A DNA stretch of 64,000 nucleotides from assembly GCA_026874595.1 (NCBI GenBank), contig CM049312.1, forward strand, positions 77,291,429 to 77,355,428. Direction: 5' to 3'. The stretch comes from Sipunculus nudus. Its lineage: Eukaryota > Annelida > Sipuncula > Golfingiida > Sipunculidae. The position numbers and the translations under genes are program-made. Positions within the stretch are counted from its first letter, which is position 1, and the number at the start of each line of letters is the position of its first letter. Of this stretch, positions 51,601-60,175 are shown piece after piece. Under the pieces are notes generated by a model. The model made no database searches. It had not been told where the DNA came from and worked only from the letters and a program-made list of their open reading frames with translations.

Positions 51601-53233
51601 CTTTTTAAGTCTGGCATACGCCTCCCATGCCGCAGAAAAATTCCAGCTGCTCGATTTTGTACGAGAGAACAAGCACAACTACAAACTTGAATCTGCCGAC
51701 TCGCTGAGGTTCCAGAGATTAGGCAAATTGTACAAGTATCGTTCAAAACTTGACTCCTACGATTACTCCGACCCACCACGAGTAATCACATGGTCATCAC
51801 CCGCTTGGTTTGAAGACGAAATACCCCAAGTGCTTGTTGACAGTATGGAGAAAGAAAAACTCACACGTGAAGAATGGCAAAAATTACAAGATCAAGAAGA
51901 TGCCGCCAGGTGGATGGAAGAAGGACAAATGAAACCGAGCCCTCTTGATCATATATTTGAAAACAAGAAACCAGCCTTGGACAACCCGCCTTGCTGTGAA
52001 ACCCATTCGTCTGCTAACGATGTTCCAAGTGCCACCCCCGGACCAGAGACTGGTAACGTGCAAGAACCGGTAAAAGAACCGGAGCCGATGGTCGTTGAAG
52101 GACCACCACCCCCCGCCAAGGAAACTGAAACACCACCACAACCCAAGAAATCTCTACCCGATTTCGAATTGTGGCAAGGGTATGCTGATTACGAGAAACA
52201 CACTGATACAATGACAACCGTGGTCGACGCGCTGAAAAAAGAACAAATTCGTGCTGTCAATGCCATGCTGAAATGCGGTGTACCGAAATCGCGTATTCTT
52301 AGTACGGTCTACCTGGTGAAAACCAATCCCCTGGAAAAAGAGGCTACTGATTTCTTAGAATTCTGTCACAAAGAAAAATGGACTCTGGAAGAAATGAATG
52401 GGGCCTCCAAGATCTTGCGCCATTTGAACCGCTGTGATGAAACTTCCGTACACAAAGAATGCACCCCGCCTAAAGATATGTTCTGGAGAGCACGTCTAGA
52501 AATTGCCGCATTTCTGGATGAAGGTAAAAATTTTATCCTCATCATGCAACGTGAAGCGCTGGTTGATTTGAAAACGGGTGAGAAAACAACCTCGCATCAA
52601 ACCAAAGCGCGATACTTCCTGGCTGAAAATTGGTCAAAACAACACGCCCCGGGTCAGCTGAAAAACGGGTGGAGCGCATTCACAGTCCCGTCATGCATTT
52701 TCCGATTCCTACTGAGTAACCGCGCCATCGAATTGATCACCTATGCTATCAAATTCAATTTCCTGGAATCAAAGACCCTGCCTGATTCCTGGAATGGTAT
52801 CTACAATCAAAGTGCGGCCATGCGGTATCTGTTCGGCAATGACTGTATCACCGCTGATGTGACTCCCATCTTCCAGATCTTACAGCCCAATGTGGAATGT
52901 TTCACCTGGAATCTGAATACTACACACGGTGTAGTCCTTTTCAATCATGATGTGTTCTCCGGCCGACACTGCGCACCCGTTCAAGTACAAGAAGTAGCCT
53001 TCTCCGCGCCCAGGTTCTTAGCCATGCTGGTTAATATCGTGGACGACGATGCTGTGCCCGCTAAGATCTTACACGTGCTGATGCCTTCACGCGTTAAAAA
53101 TGGAAGCCCTCATCTCGACAACAAAAACCGTCACATGATCCTGTGTTCCTGCAGTTCGCGAATGAGCATCGAACAATCAAAGTTCGCAGAAGAAAAAAGG
53201 GATGACAGTGAATTCCAAACTATACTTAAATGA
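51497..53233 (+). CDS. Hypothetical protein, up to 578 codons, start unresolved
   Basis: No family recognised. The open frame begins with TTG at 51497 and has no in-frame ATG until 51845, which would give 462 aa. The translation before that ATG (from about codon 40) looks like real protein (charged, Tyr/Arg-rich, no stops), so the true 5' end may come from a spliced exon, a CUG near 51611, or initiation I cannot see. ATGs in other frames at 51627 and 51790 open short frames. The central part (about 165-225) is Pro-rich and disordered. The C-terminal 330 residues look folded and mixed alpha/beta. It shares its ETS-rich promoter with the polymerase, suggesting an early replication or regulatory role. 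Confidence 0.6.
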   Translation: MLKAFPVGINFFKAFPVDIYNLFDTSGFETIKVGGFLSLAYASHAAEKFQLLDFVRENKHNYKLESADSLRFQRLGKLYKYRSKLDSYDYSDPPRVITWSSPAWFEDEIPQVLVDSMEKEKLTREEWQKLQDQEDAARWMEEGQMKPSPLDHIFENKKPALDNPPCCETHSSANDVPSATPGPETGNVQEPVKEPEPMVVEGPPPPAKETETPPQPKKSLPDFELWQGYADYEKHTDTMTTVVDALKKEQIRAVNAMLKCGVPKSRILSTVYLVKTNPLEKEATDFLEFCHKEKWTLEEMNGASKILRHLNRCDETSVHKECTPPKDMFWRARLEIAAFLDEGKNFILIMQREALVDLKTGEKTTSHQTKARYFLAENWSKQHAPGQLKNGWSAFTVPSCIFRFLLSNRAIELITYAIKFNFLESKTLPDSWNGIYNQSAAMRYLFGNDCITADVTPIFQILQPNVECFTWNLNTTHGVVLFNHDVFSGRHCAPVQVQEVAFSAPRFLAMLVNIVDDDAVPAKILHVLMPSRVKNGSPHLDNKNRHMILCSCSSRMSIEQSKFAEEKRDDSEFQTILK

Positions 53234-54240
53234 CTGAACAAACAAGATGATGATGGACTTTGTTGCATTTTACTGTAGTAAGTTTTTTTTTCATTGTTAA
53301 GACAAAAAAAACACGTTTTTATATTTAAAAAAGTCTCTATTTTATTTAAATCTTTGTAAATGACTTCGGGAAAGAGTTTATTTGTCATCATTAACTTCCG
53401 GTAAACTGGAATATCATACTTTTTAAATTATTTTAAGCACAAAGGTTAAGAAAATATTATAATTTACATTATTTAGACGAGAAAAGTTGTCTTATTATGT
53501 TTTTAAATTAATTAATTCGTATAAAAAACGTTTAATTTTATTTAACACATTAAATAAAATGTTTATTCAGTCTTTATAAATGACTTCCGGAAATAATTTA
53601 TTTGTCCCACTTACTTCCGGTAAGCTGAAAAATCATTTTTTTCCACTATTTTAGGCACAAATGATAAGAAAATTCTATAATTTACATGATTTTGACCAGA
53701 AAAGTTTTGAAAAATCATTTTAATTTCATTAATTCAAACAAAAAACGTTTCATTTTGTTTAAAATGTTTAATACAAACGTTATTTAATTTGCAGAAATGA
53801 TTTCCGGTACTCATACTTTTTCACTACGTAGGCTCAGATAAATAGAAAATACTACAATTTATATTATTTAGACGAGAAAAGTTTTGTAAAAATGTTTTAC
53901 TTTTATTTAATTCTTACTAAAAACGTTTAAAAATGTTTAAAACAAGTTTCCTTTATGACATCCGGTAAGGTTTTTTTTGCACCATTTACTTCCGGTTGCT
54001 TAAATATCATACTTTTGCACATGTTAAGCACAGATTAACGGATAAAAACCGAAAACATAAAAAAAAACAAATATTATATACAAAAAAAACAATTGTTTTG
54101 ATCCAAATAAAACTGTATATATGTTATATTGACTGTGTTGTGTAAAACTTCCGGTACGGTGTATACTTGTTCTTTGTATGGCATTTCCGGTGGAATGTTC
54201 TAGAAGCTTTGATTGTGAATTATTTTACTTTACTTCCGGG
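53234..54240. repeat. Non-coding ~200-bp diverged repeats with 8-9 ETS-like boxes
   Basis: About 1 kb of AT-rich DNA without open frames. A block 'gacgagaaaag' (gaccagaaaag in one copy) recurs at 53476, 53693 and 53871, each preceded by 'aatttaca/tattatt' and followed by 'aaaaacgttt...'. ACTTCCGG or close variants occur at 53394, 53583, 53613, 53800, 53958, 53988, 54147, 54183 and 54232. The repeat period is about 180-215 bases. It may be an enhancer for the right-end gene, a replication origin, or both. Confidence 0.75.
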
Positions 54241-54328
54241 GGTGATAGGATGTATGAAACGTGCGCTGATTGGTTGATCGCTATAGTTTCCCTACCTACC
54301 CATCCCCCACGCCCAGTCCATGTTTAGG

Positions 54329-54336
54329 TATAAAAG
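54329..54336 (+). promoter_or_regulatory. TATA box (TATAAAAG) for the dual-frame gene
   Basis: It puts the transcript start near 54360, so ATG 54381 is the first and ATG 54388 the second start codon on the message. Confidence 0.8.
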
Positions 54337-54380
54337 TTTATTCCCGCCTGATTTCCCCATTCTCCACTGCTTTCTCAACA

Positions 54381-55451
54381 ATGAACGATGGGCATCAAAA
54401 AGAAAATTGTCAACTTGTTGAGACGGATGAAGCTTCGCCGCCCTCCACGTGCAGATCACGAAACCAAGGACGATGTGGAAGACACATCAGAGCCAGAAAT
54501 CCTCACCGTGATCAACGAGATGTTGTCAGAAAAAACAGCGGATCTAGCGGTAGCAAACGCAGTCACACCAAGCGCCGCTGTTCCTCCTGTACTGTCAGCC
54601 GACGCCGATCGTCAACCCCAGAGCCTGGTCACTACTGGTCACTGTCAAGCCCCGAAGTGTCGCCCAAAAGACAACGAACACAAGATCACGGCCATAGTCT
54701 ACCCGCAGCCAGGGACCTCGATCACACAAGTACCGTCAGCACCGCCAGCGTCCATGGAGGTAACAGGACCCTTGAAGGTAGGCGGGTGCAACGATCCCCC
54801 TCCGGCCTATACGACGTTATCCGGTTTGACGAGCCACCTTCTTCACCCCCCACCGCCCCCACCATTCCCCTCCCTAGTTTCAATGCCTGGCTCAGTCAAA
54901 CACCAACACCCACGCCCATGTGGGGCGGTTGTCGCTCCCCCGACCACCCCCCACCGTCCAGTACCAACAGCACCACCTTACCCTATCCACACCCAAGCCC
55001 CGTTGCACCAGCCACTTCAGAGGTCTCAATGCCCCGGGACCAGTTCCTTGATATTGTCGAGAAAGAATACAACGAGTTGGCCGCAAAGCTATATTCCAGC
55101 GACAGCGAGGGAGGAGCTGAACAACCTGATCAGTTACGGTCGGAGTCTGAGAACACCGTTCGACTCGCTCCCGACGAAACACAAAAAGCTGATGAGAATA
55201 CGCCAGTTTCTATACCATTACCTCGAGGTGATGACGTCACCAGAGGACAAACAACTGTTAATCAAAGCATGCAGTGCACTGTGCAAGGACCTGTGTCGCT
55301 CCTAGACTGTGATGTTTTAGAGTCGACACCATTAAAAGCAGTAATGATGGTGCTGGACCTAATCCAGGAAGCTCATACAATTGAAGTTGGATTATACCAG
55401 CTGCACGATCGTAAACGCGTGGTGCTGGATTTTAATTTCCATGGACGTTAA
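54381..55451 (+). CDS. Dual-coding gene, outer frame: disordered Ser/Arg/Pro-rich protein, 356 aa
   Basis: The first ATG after the TATA box (A at -3, A at +4, so an adequate but not optimal context). Residues 1-130 are Ser/Arg-rich and basic (SGSKRSHTKRRCSSC, SRRRSS). The middle is Pro/Ser/Thr-rich with a PTAP tetrapeptide (SPPTAPTIP). The last ~150 residues are acidic then hydrophobic (KAVMMVLDLIQEAHTIEVGLYQL). The open frame extends upstream to a TTG at 54270, but that lies before the TATA box. It overlaps the inner frame for 918 bases. No homologue recognised. AATAAA lies downstream at 55611. Confidence 0.6.
   Translation: MNDGHQKENCQLVETDEASPPSTCRSRNQGRCGRHIRARNPHRDQRDVVRKNSGSSGSKRSHTKRRCSSCTVSRRRSSTPEPGHYWSLSSPEVSPKRQRTQDHGHSLPAARDLDHTSTVSTASVHGGNRTLEGRRVQRSPSGLYDVIRFDEPPSSPPTAPTIPLPSFNAWLSQTPTPTPMWGGCRSPDHPPPSSTNSTTLPYPHPSPVAPATSEVSMPRDQFLDIVEKEYNELAAKLYSSDSEGGAEQPDQLRSESENTVRLAPDETQKADENTPVSIPLPRGDDVTRGQTTVNQSMQCTVQGPVSLLDCDVLESTPLKAVMMVLDLIQEAHTIEVGLYQLHDRKRVVLDFNFHGR
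54388..55305 (+). CDS. Dual-coding gene, inner frame: late-domain protein, 305 aa
   Basis: The second ATG on the message, seven bases after the first, in an optimal context (A at -3, G at +4). The N-terminus MGIKKKIVNLLRRMKLRRPP has Gly at position 2 and an amphipathic basic helix, the layout of a membrane-targeting (possibly myristoylated) segment. Three ESCRT-recruiting type tetrapeptides lie in the Pro-rich middle: PSAP (116-119), PPAY within PPPAY (138-141) and PTAP (193-196). Residues 238-305 look like a folded helical domain with a Cys-rich end. No family recognised. The arrangement suggests a matrix- or budding-type role, which would be new for a Polinton-class element. Short motifs in Pro-rich protein can be chance. 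Confidence 0.6.
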   Translation: MGIKKKIVNLLRRMKLRRPPRADHETKDDVEDTSEPEILTVINEMLSEKTADLAVANAVTPSAAVPPVLSADADRQPQSLVTTGHCQAPKCRPKDNEHKITAIVYPQPGTSITQVPSAPPASMEVTGPLKVGGCNDPPPAYTTLSGLTSHLLHPPPPPPFPSLVSMPGSVKHQHPRPCGAVVAPPTTPHRPVPTAPPYPIHTQAPLHQPLQRSQCPGTSSLILSRKNTTSWPQSYIPATAREELNNLISYGRSLRTPFDSLPTKHKKLMRIRQFLYHYLEVMTSPEDKQLLIKACSALCKDLCRS

Positions 55452-55734
55452 AAGACTGATTTTAATTTTTTTATTCACGCAATTTTAGTTAGGTACAGGG
55501 AAGAACATAGCATCAGACATACACTCCATATGATTACACACACAAACAGCGAAGAACACAGGTGGCATACAGACATAAATAATATATCTTTTAGTTTTTA
55601 GGTTTTATGGAATAAATTTTTTTTATTCCATTTACATCATTGTGTTATTAGTATGTTTAAACTGTGTAAAAATGAATGTTTCAATACTTGGAAGAATGTG
55701 TGAGTGCTTAAGTGTTTGAAAGAGCCCCAACCCA
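55452..55734. other. 3' non-coding region of the dual-frame gene
   Basis: Contains AATAAA at 55611-55616 on the + strand, probably ending the dual-frame transcript. Nothing else recognised. Confidence 0.5.
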
Positions 55735-57632
55735 CTTTAGTTCCCACAAACTCCACCAGGGGGTGCTTTAGCTTTTGTCCAGGTCTCCCCTCCAGGTTAC
55801 CCTAACTTTCGCCCAGTCCTCCTAGTAGATACTTTAACTCCCGAAAAGTCCCAGTGGATACTTTAATTCCCGAAAAATTTCCCCTCCAGGGTGCTATAGA
55901 TTTTAGAGAAGTCCCAGGAAGAGGGGGGTGCTTTAATTCCCGAAAAGTCCCAGTGGGGGGAGGGGGTGCTTCCCCTCCAGGGTGCTATAGATTTTAGAGA
56001 AGTCCCAGGAAGAGGGGGGTGCTTTAATTCCCGAAAAGTCCCAGTGGGGGGAGGGGGTGCTTCCCCTCCAGGGTGCTATAGATTTTAGAGAAGTCCCAGG
56101 AAGAGGGGGGTGCTTTAATTCCCGAAAAGTCCCAGTGGGGGGAGGGGGTGCTTCCCCTCCAGGGTGCTATAGATTTTAGAGAAGTCCCAGGAAGAGGGGG
56201 GTGCTTTAATTCCCGAAAAGTCCCAGTGGGGGGAGGGGGTGCTTCCCCTCCAGGGTGCTATAGATTTTAGAGAAGTCCCAGGAAGAGGGGGGTGCTTTAA
56301 TTCCCGAAAAGTCCCAGTGGGGGGAGGGGGTGCTTCCCCTCCAGGGTGCTATAGATTTTAGAGAAGTCCCAGGAAGAGGGGGGTGCTTTAATTCCCGAAA
56401 AGTCCCAGTGGGGGGAGGGGGTGCTTCCCCTCCAGGGTGCTATAGATTTTAGAGAAGTCCCAGGAAGAGGGGGGTGCTTTAATTCCCGAAAAGTCCCAGT
56501 GGGGGGAGGGGGTGCTTCCCCTCCAGGGTGCTATAGATTTTAGAGAAGTCCCAGGAAGAGGGGGGTGCTTTAATTCCCGAAAAGTCCCAGTGGGGGGAGG
56601 GGGTGCTTCCCCTCCAGGGTGCTATAGATTTTAGAGAAGTCCCAGGAAGAGGGGGGTGCTTTAATTCCCGAAAAGTCCCAGTGGGGGGAGGGGGTGCTTC
56701 CCCTCCAGGGTGCTATAGATTTTAGAGAAGTCCCAGGAAGAGGGGGGTGCTTTAATTCCCGAAAAGTCCCAGTGGGGGGAGGGGGTGCTTCCCCTCCAGG
56801 GTGCTATAGATTTTAGAGAAGTCCCAGGAAGAGGGGGGTGCTTTAATTCCCGAAAAGTCCCAGTGGGGGGAGGGGGTGCTTCCCCTCCAGGGTGCTATAG
56901 ATTTTAGAGAAGTCCCAGGAAGAGGGGGGTGCTTTAATTCCCGAAAAGTCCCAGTGGGGGGAGGGGGTGCTTCCCCTCCAGGGTGCTATAGATTTTAGAG
57001 AAGTCCCAGGAAGAGGGGGGTGCTTTAATTCCCGAAAAGTCCCAGTGGGGGGAGGGGGTGCTTCCCCTCCAGGGTGCTATAGATTTTAGAGAAGTCCCAG
57101 GAAGAGGGGGGTGCTTTAATTCCCGAAAAGTCCCAGTGGGGGGAGGGGGTGCTTCCCCTCCAGGGTGCTATAGATTTTAGAGAAGTCCCAGGAAGAGGGG
57201 GGTGCTTTAATTCCCGAAAAGTCCCAGTGGGGGGAGGGGGTGCTTCCCCTCCAGGGTGCTATAGATTTTAGAGAAGTCCCAGGAAGAGGGGGGTGCTTTA
57301 ATTCCCGAAAAGTCCCAGTGGGGGGAGGGGGTGCTTCCCCTCCAGGGTGCTATAGATTTTAGAGAAGTCCCAGGAAGAGGGGGGTGCTTTAATTCCCGAA
57401 AAGTCCCAGTGGGGGGAGGGGGTGCTTCCCCTCCAGGGTGCTATAGATTTTAGAGAAGTCCCAGGAAGAGGGGGGTGCTTTAATTCCCGAAAAGTCCCAG
57501 TGGGGGGAGGGGGTGCTTCCCCTCCAGGGTGCTATAGATTTTAGAGAAGTCCCAGGAAGAGGGGGGTGCTTTAATTCCCGAAAAGTCCCAGTGGGGGGAG
57601 GGGGTGCTTCCCCTCCAGGGTGCTATAGATTT
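55735..57632. repeat. 91-bp tandem array, about 19 near-identical G-rich units
   Basis: The mark 'gtgctatagatttt' occurs at 55891, 55982, 56073 and every 91 bases up to 57620, which gives 19 intervals. Each unit contains GTGGGGGGAGGGGGTGC and CAGGAAGAGGGGGGTGC. A degenerate lead-in of related words lies at 55735-55875. The unit length is not a multiple of three and frames are closed, so it is non-coding. It ends 10 bases before the right terminal inverted repeat. Confidence 0.95.
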
Positions 57633-57642
57633 TTCGCCCGCC

Positions 57643-58024
57643 GTTAAACACCACCCGGTCAACCGCCAGGGGGCCCCCTCCCCCACCCCTCCCACCCAGT
57701 CCGCATTCCTCCCAATTAATTAATCACTTTTTGGCACTTATTAATGACTCTACTCAGGATGGTACTTATTAATGGTTTTGGTACTTATCAATGACTTTTT
57801 GGTACTTATTAATGACTCTACTAAGGATGGTACTTATTAATGGTTTTGGTACTTATCAATGACTTTTTGGTACTTATTAATGACTGTACTAAGGATGGTA
57901 CTTATTAATGGTTTTGGTACTTATCAATGACTTTTTGGTACTTATTAATGACCAAAAATGGGACTTATTAATGGTTTTGGTACTTATCAATGACTTTTTG
58001 GTACTTAATATATATAGCACTACT
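57643..58024 (-). repeat. Right terminal inverted repeat, 382 bp
   Basis: Exact inverted copy of 25004-25385 as far as I can compare by eye, including the 68-bp subterminal units and the single-copy differences between them. Ends in AGCACTACT. Confidence 0.95.
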
Positions 58025-58030
58025 TGCACT
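58025..58030. repeat. Target-site duplication, right copy (TGCACT)
   Basis: Direct repeat of 24998-25003. Confidence 0.92.
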
Positions 58031-58670
58031 TCTTATTGAATTTGACACGAGTAACCAGAAGGTCATGACAGTGTTATCCAACAGACTGTACAATCATGCA
58101 TGTTATAAAAAAAAAGAGAAACATTTGTGATTATTTATTTGAATAAAAGTGATGCATGTCAACTTTACATATAAGCCTTTGAAGAGATCATTCTTTCCAT
58201 TTGCTTCAACTTTCAGTTTGCTTTATTTTGTATGGTAAAACCACTGAAATATATTAATTACAATGTTTTAAGAAAATTAAGAGAATTTAATGTTTAATTA
58301 TTTACCATGTTGGGGAACTTTAATAATTTGAGATAATGTGGTAAAAATAATAAAACTGTGAACATATTAAAGCAATATATTTTTTTAGGGTTTCCTCTCA
58401 TTCTTTAAAAGGAAAACCTTGAAATGATTTTTCCGTTCAAAATTCAAGGAATTTTAGACAACAAGGCCTCAAACAGGGAAGAACCAGGGAATTTGATTGG
58501 CTGTATAGAAGACCAAGTGGTCAATTTGTTATAAGTCTAAACTAGGTGCCTTGGTGATGAATGGATATGCTGGCCTTTGTGTGTGTTACTCTCCTGAAAA
58601 TAGAGGAAATAATCATCTTTGCATTTTCAGAATTCATCAGGGAGAAGTCAGGGACTTTAGTTTTTATGAC
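58031..58670. other. MTO1 intron sequence, nothing recognised
   Basis: AT-rich host DNA directly to the right of the element. No coding feature. Confidence 0.55.
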
Positions 58671-58760
58671 ATTGTGGAGCATGATGGTGTAATGGTCAGG
58701 ACGCGGGACATGTGACCACAAGGTTGTGGGTTCGCATCACGATCAGAATGCCGTCTGTGC
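58670..58760 (+). repeat. tRNA-derived SINE head
   Basis: A-box-like 'tggtgtaatggtcagg' at about 58684 and B-box-like 'gggttcgcatcac' at about 58729, with tRNA-like spacing. It differs in sequence from the family at 8490. A tRNA pseudogene is possible. Not a good functional tRNA. Confidence 0.55.
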
Positions 58761-58999
58761 TATTAGACTTCTATTAGCACCTGTGACAGCTGCTTTGCTT
58801 ATATGCTCCCCAGGGAGCAGAGAAAAGCAACAAGATTGAACAGGCTGGAAAGACCAGGAAGGCAAAGTGTAAAGTTGGGTGAGACTGACATCGTCAGTGA
58901 TATCAGACTCTAAACTCCCACCTTAACCTTTTTTTCACTTGCTTGGAGTCCTGTTTCTGTAATAGTTATACATGTGTATCACATTGTACTGTATTACAG

Positions 59000-59116
59000 G
59001 TTTGACAACCAGTCTGGTCTACCCACAAGGTCTGTCATGTACCATGCCCCTCGACTACCAGCAACTACTCATTAACTCTATCCCAGGGTTAGAAAAGGCC
59101 AAGATTGTTAAACCAG
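59000..59116 (+). CDS. MTO1: MTO1 exon (internal)
   Basis: Bounded by an acceptor TATTACAG (ends 58999) and a donor GTGAGT (59117). In phase it reads ...TTSLVYPQGLSCTMPLDYQ then LLINSIPGLEKAKIVKP, which matches the MnmG/GidA/MTO1 family (y..G.st.lP...Q......ipGLE.a.i..pGy). MTO1 with GTPBP3 makes the 5-taurinomethyl group on the wobble uridine of mitochondrial tRNAs. This is an internal exon, so upstream exons encoding the FAD-binding N-terminal half must lie to the left, beyond the inserted element. Confidence 0.93.
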
Positions 59117-60175
59117 GTGAGTCAATATACTGGCCAAGTTGATATGTTTCAAATTTACATGTCTCTGCCAATGAATTATATAATTTGCTGCAAGATGATA
59201 AAAAAATGTTATAATTAACACATCTCACCATACACGGCTTCAAGCATACCAGTTTGTAAATTGTATGATGCGAATGGGGCAAAGTTAATGCCTCCTGTCA
59301 CCACCTTGCAGTGCTATTAGTAATAATTACGGTCTTTCCTTGGATTTCACTTCAGATACGGCAGTGAGGTCACTTAGTCATTGGCAGCCATTTCTTAATT
59401 ATAATCTAAATAATAAATGTCCTGTGGTTGGCTTCAAATTCACATGGTTAAAAATTTGTGATTTTCATGTTTTTCATTGATTGCGAGGGTTTGATCACTT
59501 TTCATGACTATTTATAATATCAATTTTTTACCTTTCAACTTGCCTACAATGATGTGGACTCTTATTTATATAGGTTTATTTTCATGATAGTATTATTGTG
59601 TTGAATATTGTGAATTTGAAACCCTTCCAAACAAAAAGGCAACTACAGAATTATTATGCAAATGTCAAGGATTTACCCCATTCACTTGTAAGGCCTTGAG
59701 TATAAACAACCAGAGAAGTTCCTGCCTTATGGCTCTCTGTGATGTTTTATGTGCTTTAATTGTTGTTATCTAGAGCATTTGTACTCCGGAGGAATAACAG
59801 ACAAATGTAAACATAGCCAGCTTTACTGGTGGCTGTTTTCCAAGATGGCAGTTTCACTATGTCTTAATCTTACAGGTGATGTCTTTATCTTACAGGTGAT
59901 GTCTTAATCTTACAGGTGATGTCTAAATCTTACAGGTGATGTCTTATTCTTACAGGTGATGTCTTAATTTTACAGGTGATGTCTCAATTTTACAGGTGAT
60001 GTCTCAATTTTACAGGTGATGTCTTCATCTTACAGGTGATGTCTTCATCTTACAGGTGATGTCTTCATCTTACAGGTGATGTCTTAATTTTACAGGTGAT
60101 GTCTTAATCTTACAGGTGATGTTTTAATCTTACAGGTGATGTCTTAATCTTACAGGTGATGTCTTAATCTTACAG
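59117..60175 (+). other. MTO1 intron with 20-bp tandem repeat at its 3' end
   Basis: From 59871 to 60175 about sixteen 20-bp units (tacaggtgatgtcttaatct with single-base variants) run into the exon. Each unit carries a TTACAG|GT-like acceptor. The last unit supplies the real one. Confidence 0.9.

Larger units (their letters stand above)
25004..58024. mobile_element. Complete Polinton/Maverick-class element, 33 kb
   Basis: The element is defined by 382-bp terminal inverted repeats starting AGT, a 6-bp target-site duplication, and the genes between: protein-primed DNA polymerase B, DDE integrase with chromodomain, packaging ATPase, capsid-type proteins and accessory genes. The terminal repeats look identical base for base, and nearly all reading frames are open, so insertion was probably recent (or the ends were converted). 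At 33 kb it is larger than the 15-25 kb usual for animal Polintons. Part of the extra length is non-coding repeat at the right end, and part is duplicated capsid genes and unrecognised large proteins. Whether it can form virions is not shown by sequence alone. Confidence 0.95.

Noticed and set aside
54270-54380. N-terminal extension of the outer dual frame
   Set aside because: Starts with TTG upstream of the TATA box, so it is not in the predicted transcript.
54892-55182. 96-codon minus-strand frame opposite the dual-frame gene
   Set aside because: Antisense to a Pro-rich, stop-poor region, with no promoter.
55876-57632. CRISPR array
   Set aside because: Units are contiguous and identical without unique spacers, in an animal genome. 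This is a minisatellite.
57480-57695. 71-codon minus-strand frame
   Set aside because: Lies in the 91-bp array and the terminal repeat. The unit length of 91 closes frames elsewhere.
24990-58030. Retrotransposon or endogenous retrovirus
   Set aside because: The integrase is retroviral-type, but there is no reverse transcriptase or LTR. The ends are inverted and the polymerase is a DNA polymerase.
58670-58760. Functional tRNA gene
   Set aside because: A and B boxes are present, but acceptor-stem pairing is not evident and the context looks like a SINE.
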